Positions 39,117 through 48,305 of a DNA stretch of 64,000 bases are shown piece after piece; within the stretch, counting starts at the first letter, position 1; each line of letters begins with the position of its first letter. Where the stretch lies: the NCBI RefSeq assembly GCF_009184905.1, contig NZ_WESC01000008.1, forward strand, positions 150,500 through 214,499, read 5' to 3'. Below the pieces are notes generated by a model. That model made no database searches. It was not told the DNA's origin and saw only the letters and a list, made by a program, of their open reading frames with translations. This DNA comes from Parvibaculum sedimenti. GTDB taxonomy: Bacteria; Pseudomonadota; Alphaproteobacteria; Parvibaculales; Parvibaculaceae. A program made the position numbers and the translations under genes.

Positions 39117-41257
39117 GTTTGATTCTTGAAACCGTGCAGGAGCACGCGCGGCAGCGTCCGGACGAAGTAGCGCTGATGGACGGAGCGGTTAGCCTCTCCT
39201 ACGGATCATTGTCGGCAGAGATCGTGACGCTGGCGAAGGTGCTCGAGGTCAAATGCCGTCGGCCGGGGGCAATCGCCTATTGTCTCGACAATTCGGCGGC
39301 CTGGGTTGTGCTCGATCTGGCTTTTGTGGAGCTGCGGCGGCCAGTCGTTCCGCTTCCGCCATTTTTTACGTCCGCTCAACGCCGGCATGTCCTCGAACAG
39401 GCCGGCGTATCCTACCTGATCGTCGACCGGCCATTGGCGGATGAGAACCCATCCGGCAGCATGACTGTGTGTGGTCGCGACATTCACTGGTACGAATACG
39501 ACGCCTGGCCCGTTGATCTTCCTCCGGGCACCGCGAAGATCACCTACACTTCGGGAACGACCGGACAGCCAAAGGGTGTTTGCCTTTCCCAGGAAGGTCT
39601 TGAACAGGTTGCGATCTCCCTCGTCGACATTATCGGCACGGAGTATGCGGGCATCCATTGTGCCGTTCTGCCGCTCGCCATTCTCCTCGAAAATATCGCG
39701 GGATTGTATCCTACGTTGCTTGCAGGCGGATGTTACCATGCACCGTCGCTGATGAAGCTCGGCTTCGCGAATACCTTCTCCCCCGATTTCGGAACGCTTG
39801 TGCGGGCGCTGAAGAGCTGCGATGCCACAAGCATCATTGTGGTGCCTGAAATTCTACGGGGCCTTCTGGCAGCCCTTGTCGCGACTTCGACATCGCTGCC
39901 CGCGATGAAACTGATCGCGGTCGGCGGCGCCAAGGTACCTCGCGCATTGCTCGAAACGGCCGAAGCCATGGGGCTGCCGGTGTTTCAGGGTTACGGGCTG
40001 AGTGAAGCTGCGTCGGTGGTGGCGTTCAACACGCATTATCGAAACCGGCTCGGAAGTGTCGGACGACCTTTACCCCATACTTGCATCGAACTCGCCGCCG
40101 ACGGAGAGATCCTCATTTTCCAACCGGCGCTGCTTGGCTATGTGGGCGAAGCGGCAATGCCGAGAGTTCTCGCGACCGGGGATATCGGACGGTTCGACGA
40201 GGACGGATTTCTTCATATCGAAGGGCGGAAGTCCAACATCCTGATCACCGCATTCGGCCGGAACGTGGCGCCCGAGTGGGTCGAGAGCGAGCTCTTGTCA
40301 CAGCCCCAGATCGGTCAGGCCATCGTCTTCGGCGAAGGTCGCCCCGCGCTCGGCGCGCTGATCGTGCCGTCGTCGCTCAACGTAACCGATGCGGACATTG
40401 CGCGCGCCGTAGAGCAGGCCAACCGGAATTTACCCGACTATGCCCGGATCGTTCACTGGGCCAAGGTCATGCCCTTCACGCCGATCAATGGGCAGCTGAC
40501 GGACAATGGGCGTCTCAAACGACCGGCCATCCTCGACGCCTACCATTCAACCATCGCACGCTGCCTCGAACGGAAGGGACAATATGTGAGCTTCTTCGAA
40601 ACGCTGATCATCGAGACGACACCGGAGCGCGAATATCTCCAGGCTTCTCCGCAAATTCGCGACGGCCTTCAGGGCAAGATATCGCGACAGGCCTATCTGG
40701 ATTATCTGGCCGAGGCGTTTCATCACGTAAAGCATACGGTGCCATTGATGACGCTTGCGGCGCAAAAGATACCGCCGGAAAAGGCGTGGCTGCGCGAATT
40801 GCTCGGCCACTACATCGAGGAAGAGACAGGCCACGAAGAGTGGATTCTCGATGACATCAGGCATGTGGGGGGCAATCCCGATGCCGTGCGTCACGGAGTG
40901 CCGAGGCTCGAGACTGAACTGATGGTGGCCTATGCCTATGACTTTGTCGGGCGAGTCAATCCAGTTGGTTTCTTCGGCATGGTCCTCGTTCTCGAGGGAA
41001 CGAGCATGCAGTTGGCCTCGCGCGGAGCGCACGCTCTCATGCAGTCTCTCGGCCTGTCTGAAAGCTGCTTTCACTATCTTCTCTCTCACGGCGCGCTCGA
41101 CATTGATCACATAAAGTTCCTCGAAAATCTGATGAATCGTATCGACGATCCGTCCGATCAAGCCGCCATTATTCATATGGCGAAAGCCATGTTCATTCTG
41201 TTTGCGAATGTGTTCCGCAGCATTCCGCACAATGCGGAGGAAGCAGATGCCGCTTAG
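39113..41257 (+). CDS. Acyl-activating enzyme fused to haem-oxygenase-like diiron oxidase
   Basis: The 714-residue protein is a fusion. Residues about 1-485 form an AMP-binding (ANL) domain with ITYTSGTTGQPKGV, GYGLSEA and the hinge ATGDIGRFDEDG. At the place of the C-terminal catalytic lysine it has Arg467 (NGRLKR). Residues about 500-714 form an all-helical haem-oxygenase-like domain. All residues expected of a diiron (HDO/UndA-like) site are present: Glu571-x2-His574, Glu628, and His659-x3-Asp663-x2-His666. It would activate a carboxylic acid and then oxidise it. It overlaps both neighbours (4 bp and 11 bp). The oxidative role is inferred from the ligand pattern. Confidence 0.85.
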   Translation: MSLILETVQEHARQRPDEVALMDGAVSLSYGSLSAEIVTLAKVLEVKCRRPGAIAYCLDNSAAWVVLDLAFVELRRPVVPLPPFFTSAQRRHVLEQAGVSYLIVDRPLADENPSGSMTVCGRDIHWYEYDAWPVDLPPGTAKITYTSGTTGQPKGVCLSQEGLEQVAISLVDIIGTEYAGIHCAVLPLAILLENIAGLYPTLLAGGCYHAPSLMKLGFANTFSPDFGTLVRALKSCDATSIIVVPEILRGLLAALVATSTSLPAMKLIAVGGAKVPRALLETAEAMGLPVFQGYGLSEAASVVAFNTHYRNRLGSVGRPLPHTCIELAADGEILIFQPALLGYVGEAAMPRVLATGDIGRFDEDGFLHIEGRKSNILITAFGRNVAPEWVESELLSQPQIGQAIVFGEGRPALGALIVPSSLNVTDADIARAVEQANRNLPDYARIVHWAKVMPFTPINGQLTDNGRLKRPAILDAYHSTIARCLERKGQYVSFFETLIIETTPEREYLQASPQIRDGLQGKISRQAYLDYLAEAFHHVKHTVPLMTLAAQKIPPEKAWLRELLGHYIEEETGHEEWILDDIRHVGGNPDAVRHGVPRLETELMVAYAYDFVGRVNPVGFFGMVLVLEGTSMQLASRGAHALMQSLGLSESCFHYLLSHGALDIDHIKFLENLMNRIDDPSDQAAIIHMAKAMFILFANVFRSIPHNAEEADAA

Positions 41258-42005
41258 CCAGAAGAAAATCGCCTTGACTGGCGGCACCGGCGGCATCGGC
41301 ACGCTTGTCGCCGCAGAGCTTCGGGCGGCGCAAGCCAATGTCGTGATCGTAGACCGCTCGGAAACGAGGTCATCCGACTCGATGCAGATCAGAGGAGACC
41401 TGTCGACAATGGAGGGAATTTCGGATGTCGCCGCGACGCTTGCGCTCTGGTCGCCGGATATTCTGATCAATCTGGCCGGCACGCAATTCTTTGGTCCATT
41501 CGAGGATCAGTCGCCAGATGATATTCGCTCAACCTATATGATCAATCTGGTTGCACCGGCGATGCTTACGCAGGCGGTCGTTCCTTCCATGAAGAGACGT
41601 GGATCTGGCCATATCGTGAATATCGGATCGATATTCGGGTCGATCAACTACCCGCACTTCGCCACCTATTCGAGCGCGAAGGCAGGGCTTCGCGGCTTGA
41701 GCGAAGCGCTGCGTCGCGAGCTCGGCGGAACCGGTATCGACATCACCTACATCGCCCCGCGCGCGGTCAGGACCGGTTTGAGCAGCGGAAACGTCGGACG
41801 ATTTGTCGAGATGGCAAATATGCAACTGGATGAGCCGACGGCCGTCGCGCGCCGCATCGTCCGGGCCATACAGACCCGCAAGAAGGAGCTCTTTATCGGC
41901 CTTCCGGAGCGCTTCTTTGTTGCGCTCAACGCGGTTGCGCCGCGGCTGGTTGATGCCGGTCTGACGGCGCAAACCGTGAAGGCAAGAGCACTGTTCAACT
42001 CATAG
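41247..42005 (+). CDS. Short-chain dehydrogenase/reductase of the ligase-oxidase operon
   Basis: The 252-residue SDR has the cofactor motif TGGTGGIG, an NLAG motif and the catalytic YSSAK segment. The ATG at 41247 follows GGAGG and overlaps the fusion gene by 11 bp, so the two are translationally coupled. It probably reduces a carbonyl or oxidises an alcohol formed in the same pathway. The C-terminal region (ELFIGLPERFFVALNAVAP) resembles SDRs that act on long acyl chains at the membrane. Confidence 0.88.
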   Translation: MPLSQKKIALTGGTGGIGTLVAAELRAAQANVVIVDRSETRSSDSMQIRGDLSTMEGISDVAATLALWSPDILINLAGTQFFGPFEDQSPDDIRSTYMINLVAPAMLTQAVVPSMKRRGSGHIVNIGSIFGSINYPHFATYSSAKAGLRGLSEALRRELGGTGIDITYIAPRAVRTGLSSGNVGRFVEMANMQLDEPTAVARRIVRAIQTRKKELFIGLPERFFVALNAVAPRLVDAGLTAQTVKARALFNS

Positions 42006-42022
42006 AAGCGAGACTTCCGACA

Positions 42023-42691
42023 ATGCCTAAACTGGATCAATTTCTCTTCGCGGCCGCCTTGGGCGGTGCCTTGTTCGCCACTGCGCCGGCCAGCGCCGAT
42101 CAGCCTTCTATGCACGCGGATGTTCATCGGCTGGAAGCCGAGTGGGCCCGGGTCAAGTATCAGGTGAAAGATGAAGGCGAACAGCTCACAGAAATCGAAA
42201 GCCTGAAGAAGCAGGCAGACGCTGTGGTCAGGCAATATCCGGGACAGGCCGAGCCACTCCTTTGGGATGGCATCGTCACCAGCGAGAATGCCGCATTGGC
42301 AAATATCTTCCAGCAGCTCGGCCTTGCCAAGGAGGCGCGCGGGTTGTTCGAGCGCGCTCTTGCGATTGATCCGTCGGGATTGAACGGCGCCATATCCATG
42401 AGCCTCGGCGTTCTCTACTATCGTGTGCCCGGATCTCCGCTCGGCTTCGGAGATGACGATATGGCCCGAAAGGATCTCGAGACGGCTCTTGCGAAGGACC
42501 CAAACGGACTAGATGCCAACTATTTCTACGGGGATTTTCTGGTCGAGCAGGGCGAATACGACAAAGCCAGGAACGTCCTTGTTCACGCTCTGGATGCGCC
42601 GGTCGACAAGGAACGCCCGGTCTGGGATGCGGGGCGCCGCGAGGAAGTTCGTCAGCTGATTGCCAAGGCCGAAGCGCATGTGCGCAGCTAA
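42023..42691 (+). CDS. Exported TPR-repeat protein
   Basis: The 222-residue protein has a signal peptide ending near APASA-DQ (about residue 27). At least two TPR-like helical pairs follow (AKEARGLFERALAIDPSGLNG; EQGEYDKARNVLVHALD). It should act as a scaffold in the periplasm. It starts 17 bp after the SDR stop and belongs to the same operon. The lack of a lipobox suggests a soluble protein. Confidence 0.83.
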   Translation: MPKLDQFLFAAALGGALFATAPASADQPSMHADVHRLEAEWARVKYQVKDEGEQLTEIESLKKQADAVVRQYPGQAEPLLWDGIVTSENAALANIFQQLGLAKEARGLFERALAIDPSGLNGAISMSLGVLYYRVPGSPLGFGDDDMARKDLETALAKDPNGLDANYFYGDFLVEQGEYDKARNVLVHALDAPVDKERPVWDAGRREEVRQLIAKAEAHVRS

Positions 42692-42715
42692 TGTGTCGCG
42701 GCAGGGCCGAGCGTG

Positions 42716-43345
42716 ATGTGGCACAGCATCGGGAGGCAACTCCGTAATCCAACGGGGATGGGCGGCCTTTTGACCGGTAGCCTTATGCGCTTTGTCAACG
42801 AAACGCCGAACAGGCTGGCGATTGACGCGCTGCATATCGGGTCGACGGACACCGTTCTTGAACTTGGCTTCGGTCCCGGACACGCGATCAAGCTGGCCGC
42901 AGCGCGCACTTCGGGGCTGGTCTATGGTGTAGATCAGTCGCGGGTCATGCTCGAGCAGGCGCGCAGAAGAAATCGGACTGCCATTCGTGAAGGACGTGTC
43001 GTCCTGCATCAGGGTCGCTTCGATCTTCTGCCCGTTGGGGATGCGTCGGTCGACAAGATCCTTGCTGTCAATGTCATCTATTTCTGGCGCGACGTTCAGG
43101 CGATCGCGAAGGAAGTGCGCCGCGTGCTTCGTCCGGATGGCAGGGTTTCGATCTATGCCACCGATGCATCGACAATGCAGAAATGGAAGTTTGCCAGCGA
43201 AGACACCCATCGGCTGTTCGCGGCGGCCGATCTGTCTTCCACGTTGCGGGAGGGCGGCTTCGATGAAGACGAGATCGCCGTAAACGAGGTTCGCCTCACC
43301 GGCGGAATCCAGGGCTTGCTCGCAACCATTGTGAACCGCGCCTGA
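42716..43345 (+). CDS. Class I SAM-dependent methyltransferase
   Basis: The 209-residue methyltransferase has motif I (VLELGFGPGHA) and the Methyltransf_11 segments DKILAVNVIYFWRD and RVLRPDGRVSIYATD. An in-frame GTG at 42713 is a possible start. It follows the TPR gene by 24 bp. In context it may methylate the operon's product; the small size and motif pattern resemble small-molecule or lipid methyltransferases rather than RNA enzymes. Confidence 0.87.
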   Translation: MWHSIGRQLRNPTGMGGLLTGSLMRFVNETPNRLAIDALHIGSTDTVLELGFGPGHAIKLAAARTSGLVYGVDQSRVMLEQARRRNRTAIREGRVVLHQGRFDLLPVGDASVDKILAVNVIYFWRDVQAIAKEVRRVLRPDGRVSIYATDASTMQKWKFASEDTHRLFAAADLSSTLREGGFDEDEIAVNEVRLTGGIQGLLATIVNRA

Positions 43346-43436
43346 CGACAAAAATACGCAGCGCGAACATCAATCGCCGTGCCGGATAAGCGGCCGGTGA
43401 ACCTCGTCGGCAATCCGACATGAAGGAGAGAAGGTT

Positions 43437-43853
43437 ATGACTACGCATCAGTCCATCGTTGCGCTGCTGGCGGCTATAGCGGGAGCCGCGATGGTATCAG
43501 TCGTCGCTCCAGCCTATGCCGCGGCGACGGACGTCAAACATGAGATTTCGGCCGCAGCGGTACACGCGCACCTCGCCGGGAATTCCGCCGATCTGGCCGG
43601 CGTGCACAGCCACCTGCATCACACGCTCAATTGCCTGGTGGATCCGAAGGATGCGGCGTTTGACACAAAAGAAATGAACCCCTGCGCAAGCATGGGAGAG
43701 GGTGCCATCCCCGATGCATCGGACGCCACGCTCAAGGCCGCGCTCCGGGCGGCGGCCAAGGAGGCCGAGGCAGGCATCGCTGAGAGCGATCTTTCCAAGG
43801 CGCAGACAGATGCGCGCGGCACGGAGAGCATGCTGATCACTCTCGCGAAGTAA
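43437..43853 (+). CDS. Small secreted His-rich protein
   Basis: The 138-residue protein has a signal peptide (residues about 1-28, ending APAYA). The mature N-terminal part is rich in histidine (HEISAAAVHAHLAG, VHSHLHHTLNCL) and has two cysteines, which suggests metal binding or a disulfide. A strong Shine-Dalgarno (GAAGGAGAGAAGG) precedes the ATG. I do not recognise a named family. It is the last gene in this direction before convergent genes. Confidence 0.78.
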   Translation: MTTHQSIVALLAAIAGAAMVSVVAPAYAAATDVKHEISAAAVHAHLAGNSADLAGVHSHLHHTLNCLVDPKDAAFDTKEMNPCASMGEGAIPDASDATLKAALRAAAKEAEAGIAESDLSKAQTDARGTESMLITLAK

Positions 43854-43875
43854 TCGTTCTTGACGCGGGAGAGCG

Positions 43876-43910
43876 GCGCAGACGAAGCAGAATATCAGGC
43901 TTCTCTGCGC
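43876..43910. terminator. Strong intergenic hairpin
   Basis: GCGCAGA-C-GAAGC pairs with GCTTC-TCTGCGC across a 10-nt loop: 12 bp with one bulged C. It lies between the His-rich gene and the convergent small gene on the other strand. There is no T run, so any termination role is uncertain. Confidence 0.5.
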
Positions 43911-43943
43911 CCATCGGTCATGAATGCGAGGCTCGGACGCGGG

Positions 43944-44153
43944 TCAATAGACGGCGAACGCGTGACCGACGAAGGCGAGGCCGTAGAACCCGATGAAAGC
44001 GGCAATGGCAGCGGCTGTCGCGTCGCCGGGATTGAAGTTGAGTGTCGCCTTGGCGAGATCGTGAACGGCGCGGCCGGCCCGTGCCCATGCATGGGCTGCA
44101 AGGGTTTCTGCGCCAGTCAAGGCTTCGAAGACGATCCGGGGGGCAGCAGTCAT
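43944..44153 (-). CDS. Small single-pass membrane protein
   Basis: This 69-residue gene has a good Shine-Dalgarno (AAAGGA, 8 nt before the ATG at 44153). The N-terminal half is amphipathic (AHAWARAGRAVHDLAKATLNF), and residues about 47-67 form one transmembrane helix (AAAIAAFIGFYGLAFVGHAF). No family is recognised. Short length limits certainty, but the ribosome site and clear helix favour a real gene. Confidence 0.55.
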   Translation of the reverse strand: MTAAPRIVFEALTGAETLAAHAWARAGRAVHDLAKATLNFNPGDATAAAIAAFIGFYGLAFVGHAFAVY

Positions 44154-44376
44154 GATGTCGTCCTTTGCAATCAGAGGGCTAGCCCTCTTGGACGTCTCAT
44201 TCCCTTTGCCGTCGCCTCAAGGCGCTTCTGGCGTGCTGCGGAACAGAGCTGACTACGCATACAGACGAATTGCGATGAGCCGGACCCAAGCACCAGCCCG
44301 ATTCATCATACAATTTGATAATATGCTGCACCGCACAAAATGACAAGATGTCAGTGCGTGAAGAATGCGCGACGCC

Positions 44377-45924
44377 TTAGATGCGACGCCCTGCCGCCTC
44401 CCAATAGGGTTCGCGGAGCTTGCGCTTGAAGATCTTGCCGGAATCCTCGCGGGGCAATTCGGTTCGGAACTCAACCCGCTTGGGCACCTTGTAGCCGGCG
44501 ATGCGCTCGCGCAGGAAGGCGCGGACCTCTGCCTCGCCGAGATCGGCGCCGGGCTGGCGCTGCACGACGGCACAGAGCTGCTCGCCGAATTCCTCGTCGG
44601 GAATGCCGAAGACGGCGCAGTCAGCCACGCCGGGCATTTTGTGAAGTTCAGCTTCGATTTCGGCGGGATAGATGTTCACACCGCCCGAAATCACCATGTC
44701 CTTCTGACGGTCGCAGAGATAGAGAAAACCGTCCTGATCGAGATAGCCGACATCGCCGAGCGTGATGAGGCCGCGTTTTTCCGCGCGGCGGCGCTTCTCG
44801 TCGTCGCCGTGATAGGTGAAGTCCGGAATGAGGTGGGAGCGGCAGACGATTTCGCCGGTCGCGCCCTTGGCGAGTTCGTCGCCATTCTCGCCGATCACCA
44901 GTACCTCGGCTCCATCGATCGCCTTGCCGACGGTGCCAGGATGGGCGAGCCATTCCTTCGAGTCGCAGAAGACGACGGCGCCCGTTTCCGTGCCGCCGTA
45001 ATACTCATAGATCACCGGCCCCCACCATTCGATCATGGCCTGCTTCACATGGACCGGGCAGGGGGCGGCCGCATGAACGACGAAGCGCAGGCTCGACAGG
45101 TCGTATTTGCGCTTCACGTCTTCGGGCAGTTTCAGCAGGCGTACGAACATGGTCGGTACCATGTGGAGATGGGTGACCTTGTCGCGTTCGATGGTGGCAA
45201 GAAGTTCTTCTGGATCGAAGCGCGGCTGGAGAATGACGCTCGCCCCATAACGGAAGGCATAAAGCCCGTAGGCGTTGGGAGCGGAGTGATACATGGGGCC
45301 GGTGATGACGGTGACCGTGTTCTCCGGTGCGCCGAATTTCGGTTTGAAGCCCATGACATGGCCGATGATCGCGGTCCATGCCGCTGTCTGCTCGGCCGTC
45401 GGCGGATTGCGGCGTACGCCCTTGGGATGGCCCGTGGTGCCGGAGGTGTAGATCATCGAGCCCGGCGCCTCGTCAGGCCCTTGAGCCCTGGGCGGGAACT
45501 TCGCGAGCCAGTCATGCCAGAGCGCAATACCTGCGGGTGCATGCGCGGCCTCGGTAGAAATTCCGTAAGCAGACAATATTTCCGGCGGCGTCTCGACAAC
45601 GAAGACGGGCACGCCTTTGGGAATTGCCCGCGCGATGGTGTGATAGAGATCCGCATGGATCACGATGGCCTTGGCGCCCGAATTCTCGAAGATATAAGCG
45701 GCCTCGTCCGGCGAATTGTGCCAGTTGACGGGCGTTGAATAGGCGCCGACGAGGCCTGCGGCCATCGATGCCTCGAAGAAGGCAAGATCGTTGCGAAGAT
45801 AGACGGCAACGACGTCGCCATGTCCGATGCCGAGTTCGGCAAAGCCGGTTGCGGCACGAGCCGCATTCCCGCCGAGCGTCGCAATATCCGCGGCGCGAGC
45901 GCCGGAACGCACGTAAGAAGCCAT
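44377..45924 (-). CDS. Acyl-CoA synthetase (ANL superfamily)
   Basis: The 515-residue adenylate-forming ligase has MIYTSGTTGHPKGV, the motif YEYYGGTETG, a TLGDVGYLD hinge and the catalytic lysine in REDSGKIFKRKL. It resembles the FadD-like/crotonobetaine-CoA-ligase group. It converts a fatty or other carboxylic acid to its CoA ester. It is a single gene, separated by about 145 bp from the PLP enzyme gene upstream on the same strand. Confidence 0.92.
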   Translation of the reverse strand: MASYVRSGARAADIATLGGNAARAATGFAELGIGHGDVVAVYLRNDLAFFEASMAAGLVGAYSTPVNWHNSPDEAAYIFENSGAKAIVIHADLYHTIARAIPKGVPVFVVETPPEILSAYGISTEAAHAPAGIALWHDWLAKFPPRAQGPDEAPGSMIYTSGTTGHPKGVRRNPPTAEQTAAWTAIIGHVMGFKPKFGAPENTVTVITGPMYHSAPNAYGLYAFRYGASVILQPRFDPEELLATIERDKVTHLHMVPTMFVRLLKLPEDVKRKYDLSSLRFVVHAAAPCPVHVKQAMIEWWGPVIYEYYGGTETGAVVFCDSKEWLAHPGTVGKAIDGAEVLVIGENGDELAKGATGEIVCRSHLIPDFTYHGDDEKRRRAEKRGLITLGDVGYLDQDGFLYLCDRQKDMVISGGVNIYPAEIEAELHKMPGVADCAVFGIPDEEFGEQLCAVVQRQPGADLGEAEVRAFLRERIAGYKVPKRVEFRTELPREDSGKIFKRKLREPYWEAAGRRI

Positions 45925-46032
45925 TGGTCCCTCCCCATCAGCTTTTCTTGTTGCTGAAAGTGTAGCAGGCGGGGAAGGGGGGTACAGGCGATTTTCAGAC
46001 CGGCGGGCTTACAAGCCTGTCGGCAAGTGGAG

Positions 46033-46063
46033 GCGGGAACCCATAGGTAAGGTGGGCTCCCGC
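46033..46063 (-). terminator. Candidate hairpin after PLP enzyme gene
   Basis: GCGGGA(A)CCCA pairs with TGGG(C)TCCCGC, 10 bp with one mismatch and a 9-nt loop. It lies 7 nt past the stop of the decarboxylase gene on the minus strand. No T run follows. Confidence 0.4.
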
Positions 46064-46069
46064 ATGTTC

Positions 46070-47299
46070 CTAGCTGTAGCGGGCTTCGCGGGCCGCGCCA
46101 GTCATGCCCGCCTTCACCTGTTCGACGGCCCAGGCGATGTCGGCGAGGTAGGTGTCCGCCACCTGGAGGTGGAAGGGCGAGAGCATGAGGTGGAGGCCCG
46201 CGGGCACCGTCGTCAGGCTCGTGAACCAGCCGCGTTCGAACAGCTTGCCCCAGACGGCCATGCAGTCGATCTCGTCATGGGTGAAGGCGATGATGCCGAG
46301 CTGCGGATTGCCGACGACGCGGAAGCCTAGCGCTTCGACGCCCGCCGCGATCTTTTCGCGGGCATCGGTGACCTGCTTGTGCTTGGCCCGGTAGCCTTCA
46401 ACGCCGAGAAAATTCATCACGGCCCATGCGGCCGCGATGGCGCCACCAGGGCGCGTACCCGCAAGCGTCGGCGTGATCATGCGTCCGCCCGGCCAGTCGT
46501 CGCAATCGAAGATCATATGCGTACGGAGCGCCTCGGAACGGAAGAGGACTGTCGAGGCACCCTTGGCGCAATATCCGTATTTGTGGAGGTCCGCCGACAT
46601 GGAGGAGACACCCCGTACCTCGAAATCGAAGGGCGGAACGTCGCCGCCATTCATGCGCGCGAAAGGCGCAATATAGCCGCCGACGCAGGCGTCGACGTGC
46701 AGCCAGAGGCCGCGTGCCTCCGCAAGCTTGCCGAGTTCGCCGATCGGATCAATGAGGCCGTAGGGGAAGCAGGGCGCAGAGCCCACAATCATGATCGTCT
46801 TGCCGTCGGCGGCTTTTCCCATCGCCTCCACATCCGCAAGATAGTCGCGGACGGGAATACGCCGCACCTCGATTTCCATCACCTTCGCGGCCTTGTCGAA
46901 GGCGGGATGCGCAGACCATGGAATGACGATATTGAGTGTGCCCTTCGCGCCCTTGGCACTGCGCGCATAGTCGCGCGCGGCCTTCATCGCCATGGTGATC
47001 GAATCCGTGCCGCCCGAGGTGATGTTGCCCGCGGCCCCTTCTGGTGCATGGAGCAGGGAGAGGCCCATGGCGACGACTTCGTCCTCCATCTTTTTCAGGC
47101 TGGGAAAGGCCATCGGCCCAAGGCCGTTTTCGGACATGAAAAGCGTATAGGCTTCCTTCTGCACGCGCTCCACATCGGGCCCTGCGTTGAAGACGTAGAC
47201 GGCGGTCTTGCCCTCGCGCCACTTCACGTCATTGCCGGCCCGCGCCAGCATTTCCTGCTTTAGGCTCTCCCAATCGGTCCCCTTTTCGGGCATCGGCAT
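46070..47299 (-). CDS. PLP-dependent decarboxylase/lyase (sphingosine-1-phosphate lyase-like)
   Basis: The 409-residue group II decarboxylase-fold enzyme carries pyridoxal phosphate on Lys in DLHKYGYCAKGAS. The segments GNITSGGTDSITMA, HVDACVGGYI and LRTHMIFDCDDWPGG resemble bacterial sphingosine-1-phosphate lyase-like proteins more than glutamate decarboxylases. The ATG at 47299 is preceded by AAGGA about 7 nt upstream; a longer frame upstream has no such site. It is divergent from the enoyl-CoA hydratase gene, with 145 bp between. The true substrate is unknown. Confidence 0.88.
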   Translation of the reverse strand: MPMPEKGTDWESLKQEMLARAGNDVKWREGKTAVYVFNAGPDVERVQKEAYTLFMSENGLGPMAFPSLKKMEDEVVAMGLSLLHAPEGAAGNITSGGTDSITMAMKAARDYARSAKGAKGTLNIVIPWSAHPAFDKAAKVMEIEVRRIPVRDYLADVEAMGKAADGKTIMIVGSAPCFPYGLIDPIGELGKLAEARGLWLHVDACVGGYIAPFARMNGGDVPPFDFEVRGVSSMSADLHKYGYCAKGASTVLFRSEALRTHMIFDCDDWPGGRMITPTLAGTRPGGAIAAAWAVMNFLGVEGYRAKHKQVTDAREKIAAGVEALGFRVVGNPQLGIIAFTHDEIDCMAVWGKLFERGWFTSLTTVPAGLHLMLSPFHLQVADTYLADIAWAVEQVKAGMTGAAREARYS

Positions 47300-47444
47300 A
47301 GTCTTGTCCTTTTCCTTGTGCCAGCGGCGGGCTTCAGCCTCGCGCCTCTTTGCGCCTATACTCCCCGAAATGCAGCCGGCTTGGAAGTAGGCGTCACAAA
47401 AGAGCGCCAGCCCGCTTGCATACCTACAGGAGAGGGAGAGAACC

Positions 47445-48293
47445 ATGCCGCATTACGAAGATCTGACATACGAGGTGAAGGGCCGCGTTGCGCTTCTGAC
47501 ACTCGATCGCCCGGACAAGCTCAATGCATGGACGGCCGCGATGGAGAAGAGCCTGAAGCAGGCGCTGGCCGCTGCCGTCGCGGACGACAATGTCCGCGTT
47601 ATTGTGGTGACGGGTGCAGGTCGTGGTTTCTGCGCGGGTGCCGACATGGGGCTTCTGCAAAGCATCAAGGCGGACAATTGGGAAGAGCGCGAGCTTGCGC
47701 AGGCGGCGCGGGAAGAGGAAGTCGATTTCGCGAGCGGATTGGGCCCGGATGTCTCGCCCCATTATGGCGGTCGCTTCGGCTATCTCATGCAGGTGAAGAA
47801 GCCGATCATCGCAGCGATCAATGGTCCGGCGGCCGGGCTCGGCCTCGTCGTCGCTCTTTATGCGGATATGCGCTTTGCTGGTTCGGATGCCAAATTCACC
47901 ACAGCCTTCGCGCAGCGCGGCCTGATTGCCGAGCACGGCATTTCCTGGCTTCTGCCGCGCCTCGTGGGCCCCGCCCATGCTCTCGATCTGCTGTTGTCGG
48001 CGCGTAAGGTCACCGCCGACGAGGCCGAACGAATGGGGCTCGTCAACAAGGTCTTCGAGCAGGTGAATTTCATGGGTGCTGTGATGGACTACGCGAGAGC
48101 ACTTGCGGAAACCGTCTCACCGCGCTCGATGGGCGTAATGAAAGCACAGGTCTGGAAGTCGCTCTTCCAGGATTTCAACGAAGCGCTCGCGGTTGGCGAC
48201 AGCGAAATGCAGAAGAGCTTTGCGACGGCGGATTTCAAGGAAGGCGTCGCGCACTTCGTCGAGAAGCGCAAGGCGAACTTTACCGGCCGATAG
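47445..48293 (+). CDS. Enoyl-CoA hydratase/isomerase family protein
   Basis: The 282-residue crotonase-fold protein has the oxyanion-hole segments VTGAGRGFCAGAD and AAINGPAAGLG, and a catalytic Glu is expected in the segment FAQRGLIAEHGISW. It hydrates or isomerises enoyl-CoA. AGGAGAGG precedes the ATG. It is followed by a strong bidirectional terminator hairpin. Confidence 0.93.
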   Translation: MPHYEDLTYEVKGRVALLTLDRPDKLNAWTAAMEKSLKQALAAAVADDNVRVIVVTGAGRGFCAGADMGLLQSIKADNWEERELAQAAREEEVDFASGLGPDVSPHYGGRFGYLMQVKKPIIAAINGPAAGLGLVVALYADMRFAGSDAKFTTAFAQRGLIAEHGISWLLPRLVGPAHALDLLLSARKVTADEAERMGLVNKVFEQVNFMGAVMDYARALAETVSPRSMGVMKAQVWKSLFQDFNEALAVGDSEMQKSFATADFKEGVAHFVEKRKANFTGR

Positions 48294-48305
48294 CCATTAA
48301 AAAAG

